Part shown: positions 7,101-9,676 of the stretch, piece after piece
Layout: every line of letters begins with the position of its first letter
Position numbering within the stretch: the first letter of the stretch is position 1
Assembly: GCA_009936895.1 (NCBI GenBank)
Contig: JAACDS010000408.1
Span: 1 to 9,676, forward strand
Length of the DNA: 9,676 nucleotides
Reading direction: 5' to 3'
Origin: Pseudomonadota bacterium
GTDB taxonomy: Bacteria > Pseudomonadota > Gammaproteobacteria > Pseudomonadales > Azotimanducaceae
The notes under the pieces: generated by a model
What the model was told of the DNA's origin: nothing
The model's database searches: none
Seen by the model: the letters and a program-made list of their open reading frames with translations, nothing else
Translations under genes and position numbers: made by a program

Positions 7101-7118
7101 CGAATTCGCTAAATTCCC
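7091..7118. repeat. near-perfect 28-base inverted repeat over the sdhB stop codon
   Basis: The core TTAGCGAATTCGCTAA (7097-7112) is a perfect 16-base palindrome, and GGGAA (7091-7095) with TTCCC (7114-7118) extends it, the only mismatch being C7096 against A7113. As RNA this is an 11-bp stem with one mismatch and an AAUU loop, with no U-run after it. A small GGGC-GAT-GCCC hairpin (7122-7132) follows, then the intrinsic terminator. It may protect the 3' end of the sdh transcript, or be a protein-binding site in DNA. Confidence 0.75.
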
Positions 7119-7142
7119 CCCGGGCGATGCCCAAATCCAGTC

Positions 7143-7167
7143 AGGCCGCCGCTCCGAGCGGCCTTTT
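7143..7167 (+). terminator. intrinsic terminator after sdhCDAB
   Basis: AGGCCGC (7143-7149) and GCGGCCT (7158-7164) form a 7-bp GC-rich stem with an eight-base loop, followed by TTTT (7164-7167), 43 bases after the sdhB stop. The T-run is short, so read-through into sucA is likely. It would lower, rather than abolish, co-transcription of sucA with sdh. Confidence 0.75.
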
Positions 7168-7191
7168 AGTCGATTATTCTGCTCAAAGACC

Positions 7192-7220
7192 TTGGCAATG
7201 CCGCCGCGAAGGCCGAGAAT
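7192..7220 (+). promoter_or_regulatory. candidate promoter of sucA
   Basis: TTGGCA (7192-7197, five consensus matches) and GAGAAT (7215-7220, four matches) are 17 bases apart, just downstream of the terminator. Transcription from about 7227 would give a leader of roughly 230 bases. A CCGAGA/TCTCGG pair (7213-7218, 7236-7241) overlaps the -10 box. The position fits a sucA-specific promoter, as exists in E. coli, but the support is motif matching only. Confidence 0.35.
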
Positions 7221-7457
7221 TCAAGCTCCTGAAAATCTCGGTGGACTCACGGTAAACGAGCGAACGAAACCCCACCCAGCGAGACCCAAGGGCAGATGTA
7301 GTCGCCCAACGCTTGTGCATCGAAACAGTCAGTAAAGCATCGACCCGTGCGTGTGGGCACTAACGAGAGCACGCGGGGGCAGCATAAGAGCGAGCGAGTA
7401 ACACAACAAAGCGCGCGAATGCCAAAACGCGCTCTGCAGTAACAAAAGAGGAATACG
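7221..7457 (+). other. sucA leader region, non-coding
   Basis: This forms the last two-thirds of the 357-base gap between sdhB and sucA, and I see no gene. It is rich in GAGC/GCGA-type repeats, for example near 7258-7266 and 7389-7398. A hairpin with stem AGCGCG/CGCGCT (7410-7415 with 7428-7433) ends 13 bases before the sucA ribosome binding site. A weaker GTGC/GCAC hairpin lies near 7348-7361. The downstream hairpin is close enough to affect initiation, but nothing resembles a known riboswitch to me. Confidence 0.4.
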
Positions 7458-7460
7458 GTG
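7447..7460 (+). promoter_or_regulatory. ribosome binding site that fixes the GTG start of sucA
   Basis: AGAGGA (7447-7452) lies five bases before GTG at 7458-7460. The next in-frame ATG, at 7473, has no such motif in range. Starting at the GTG gives an N-terminus beginning MTEGFMQRM, which matches the form usual in Pseudomonas-type SucA. Confidence 0.85.
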
Positions 7461-9676
7461 ACCGAAGGATTCATGCAGCGCATGCTGCGCAGCTCTCACC
7501 TGGGTGGACCAAACGCCGCCTACATCGAAGCCCTGTACGAAGAGTACCTGCAGGATCCCAGCGCGGTTCCTGAGGTTTGGCGCAGCTACTTCGATACGTT
7601 GCCGACTGTTGAAAGCACCATTGGCCCAGACACCCCTCACTCCGAGGTCATTCAGCACTTCGAGCGCCTTGGCCGAAATCGGCTCAAGGCGCGCCCCGAG
7701 AAAGTCTCCACCGAAATTTCCAGTGCCCATGAAACCCAGCAGATGCGGGTACAAGATTTAGTGGCGGCTTATCGCCACCGGGGCCACAAGCGCGCCGACA
7801 TCGATCCCTTGGGTATGATGGAACGTCCTCACATGCCGGTGCTGGATCTGGCTTACCACAATTTGTCGCCAGCCAGTCTGGATGAAACCTTTCAGACCGG
7901 CACATTCCACTATGGCGACGGGGCTGCCAAGCTCAGAGATTTGGTCGACGCCCTTGAGAGCACCTATTGTGGTTCCATTGGCGCTGAATACATGCATATT
8001 GTGGATGCCCGTGAGCAGCTTTGGGTGCAGCAGCGCCTAGAGAGTGCGCGAGGCAAGCCTCAGTTTGACGAGAATCAAAAGCAGCGCATTCTCGAACGCT
8101 TGATCGCTGCCGAAGGACTAGAAAAGTATCTGCATCGACGGTACCCAGGCACCAAGCGGTTTGGTCTTGAGGGTGGCGAAAGCCTGATTCCCATGCTGCA
8201 CGAGCTGCTGCAGCGTCTTGGCACTCACGGGGTTCGCGAATCGGTGATTGCCATGGCACACCGGGGTCGCCTCAATGTTTTGGTAAACGTGCTGGGCAAA
8301 AATCCGGGCGAGTTGTTCGACGAATTTGACGGTCGGGTACAAAGTGAAAACGGCTCTGGAGACGTCAAGTACCATCAGGGCTTTTCATCCAATGTGATGA
8401 CCCCGGGTGGCGAGATGCACCTAGCGCTGTCGTTCAATCCCTCGCATTTGGAGATCGTTGCGCCAGTGGCAGGAGGCTCTGTGCGCGCGCGCCAAGATCG
8501 TCGTAAAGACTACGCCGGAGACTTGGTCGCTCCGATCATCATTCATGGCGATGCCGCGTTTGCGGGTCAGGGCGTAGTGATGGAAACCTTCCAGATGTCA
8601 CAAACCCGCGGCTTTAAAACCGGCGGCAGTGTTCACATCATCGTAAATAACCAGATCGGATTTACCACGCACAAGCAGATAGACGCCCGGTCCACCGAGT
8701 ACTGTACCGAGGTGGCGAAGATGATTCAGGCGCCGATTCTGCACGTAAACGGCGATGACCCAGAAGCCGTTATTTTTGCGACGCAGCTGGCCGCCGACTA
8801 TCGCATGGAATTCCGCAAAGACGTGGTGATCGATCTGATCTGTTATCGCCGTCGAGGTCACAATGAAGCGGAAGAGCCCATGAAGACCCAGCCACTGATG
8901 TATCAGAAGATCCGTGGGCAAAATACCGTGTGCGCGGCGTTCAGTGACAAGATGGTAGCTGACGGGATTGTGCAGACGGACGCGATCGACGCGATGACCG
9001 AACGTTATCGCACACGATTGGAGTCTGGTGAGAGTGTGGCGCTGGATCTGGTGCACGAGCCGGACACCAAGCTGTTTGTCGACTGGGCGCCGTATCTGGG
9101 TTCAAGTTTGGATGCGCCGGCAGACACCCGTTTTGACAACACAGCTTTTCAAGAGCTGTCCACTCGCATGGAAAGCCTGCCTGACGGCTTTGTCCTGCAT
9201 CGGCAGGTGAGTAAAATTTTGGAAGATCGCCATCGTATGGCCGCAGGCGCGATGTCGGTTAACTGGGGCATGGCGGAGGTTATGGCCTACGCGACGCTAG
9301 TCGATCAGGGTTATCCAGTGCGGCTAACGGGCCAAGACGTGGGTGTGGGCACGTTCTCCCATCGGCACGCCGCTCTGCACAATCAGAAAGACGGCTCGCG
9401 TTTGATTCCTTTGAATCGGCTTCGCGAGGACGTCACCTTTGATCTTTACGACTCACTGCTATCTGAAGAGGCCGTGCTCGCTTTTGAATACGGCTATGCG
9501 ACCACGACGCCCGGTACCCTTGTGGTTTGGGAAGCTCAATTTGGTGACTTTGCCAATGGTGCGCAGGTCGTTATTGATCAGTTCATTAGCTCGGGTGAAA
9601 CCAAGTGGGCTCGCCTGTGTGGATTAACCATGCTGTTGCCCCATGGCTTCGAAGGGGCAGGGCCTGAGCACTCGTC
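7458..9676 (+). CDS. sucA: 2-oxoglutarate dehydrogenase E1 component (cut by window edge)
   Basis: The thiamine-diphosphate E1 subunit of the 2-oxoglutarate dehydrogenase complex: decarboxylates 2-oxoglutarate and passes the succinyl group to the lipoyl arm of SucB, in the cytoplasm. 739 codons are present of about 930-945 in the family. The E2-binding N-terminal segment (1-45) is followed by an RHRGHKRADIDPLG stretch (106-119) and GAEYMHI (175-181). Active-site histidines are H268 (AMAHRGRLNVL) and H306 (KYHQGFSS). The cofactor motif runs from G364-D365 to N397-N398. The pyrimidine-binding domain begins near 580 and includes FSHRHAALHNQ (633-643) and WEAQFGDFANGAQVVIDQF (691-709). V630 stands where the E1o sequences I recall have Arg in the RGTF motif. 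The frame is open throughout. sucB should follow outside the window. Confidence 0.98.
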   Translation, partial: MTEGFMQRMLRSSHLGGPNAAYIEALYEEYLQDPSAVPEVWRSYFDTLPTVESTIGPDTPHSEVIQHFERLGRNRLKARPEKVSTEISSAHETQQMRVQDLVAAYRHRGHKRADIDPLGMMERPHMPVLDLAYHNLSPASLDETFQTGTFHYGDGAAKLRDLVDALESTYCGSIGAEYMHIVDAREQLWVQQRLESARGKPQFDENQKQRILERLIAAEGLEKYLHRRYPGTKRFGLEGGESLIPMLHELLQRLGTHGVRESVIAMAHRGRLNVLVNVLGKNPGELFDEFDGRVQSENGSGDVKYHQGFSSNVMTPGGEMHLALSFNPSHLEIVAPVAGGSVRARQDRRKDYAGDLVAPIIIHGDAAFAGQGVVMETFQMSQTRGFKTGGSVHIIVNNQIGFTTHKQIDARSTEYCTEVAKMIQAPILHVNGDDPEAVIFATQLAADYRMEFRKDVVIDLICYRRRGHNEAEEPMKTQPLMYQKIRGQNTVCAAFSDKMVADGIVQTDAIDAMTERYRTRLESGESVALDLVHEPDTKLFVDWAPYLGSSLDAPADTRFDNTAFQELSTRMESLPDGFVLHRQVSKILEDRHRMAAGAMSVNWGMAEVMAYATLVDQGYPVRLTGQDVGVGTFSHRHAALHNQKDGSRLIPLNRLREDVTFDLYDSLLSEEAVLAFEYGYATTTPGTLVVWEAQFGDFANGAQVVIDQFISSGETKWARLCGLTMLLPHGFEGAGPEHS

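Noticed and set aside
7247..7754. Minus-strand open frames over the sucA leader and 5' end
   Set aside because: They are antisense to the clear SucA reading frame, Cys/Arg-rich, and resemble no known family.

Overview
The window is a piece of a bacterial chromosome carrying core energy metabolism. The gene order, a type II citrate synthase gene divergent from sdhCDAB and followed by sucA, and the close match of every subunit to the Escherichia coli and Pseudomonas type point to a gammaproteobacterium. The N-terminus of SucA and the form of SdhC look more like the Pseudomonas and marine gammaproteobacterial lineages than the enterics. I cannot place it to genus. The presence of selA implies that this organism makes selenoproteins.

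Layout. 1-632 (minus): N-terminal part of selA, running off the left edge. 633-870: divergent spacer with a candidate selA promoter and a set of nested inverted repeats. 871-1761 (plus): a beta-hydroxyacid dehydrogenase of the 3-hydroxyisobutyrate dehydrogenase family. 1775-1804: a perfect 11-bp hairpin in the convergent gap. 1821-3119 (minus): gltA. 3120-3802: a 683-base non-coding divergent control region with a good sigma70-type promoter for sdhC. 3803-7100 (plus): sdhC, sdhD, sdhA and sdhB, tightly packed. 7091-7167: a near-perfect inverted repeat over the sdhB stop, a small hairpin, and an intrinsic terminator. 7168-7457: leader and probable promoter of sucA. 7458-9676 (plus): sucA with a GTG start, running off the right edge after 739 codons.

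How the genes work together. GltA makes citrate from oxaloacetate and acetyl-CoA. SucA is the decarboxylating E1 subunit of 2-oxoglutarate dehydrogenase. SdhABCD oxidises succinate and passes electrons to quinone in the membrane. Together they cover the entry step and two oxidative steps of the TCA cycle. sucB, the E3 gene and sucCD would be expected beyond the right edge. The terminator between sdhB and sucA, with a possible new promoter behind it, suggests that the succinate dehydrogenase and 2-oxoglutarate dehydrogenase genes can be expressed at different levels. selA and the dehydrogenase have no evident functional tie to this cluster.

I found no new multi-gene system: every gene belongs to a well-known family. 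The items most worth a second look are a Val in SucA where the family normally has Arg, the inverted repeat built over the sdhB stop codon, and the structured spacer between selA and the dehydrogenase.
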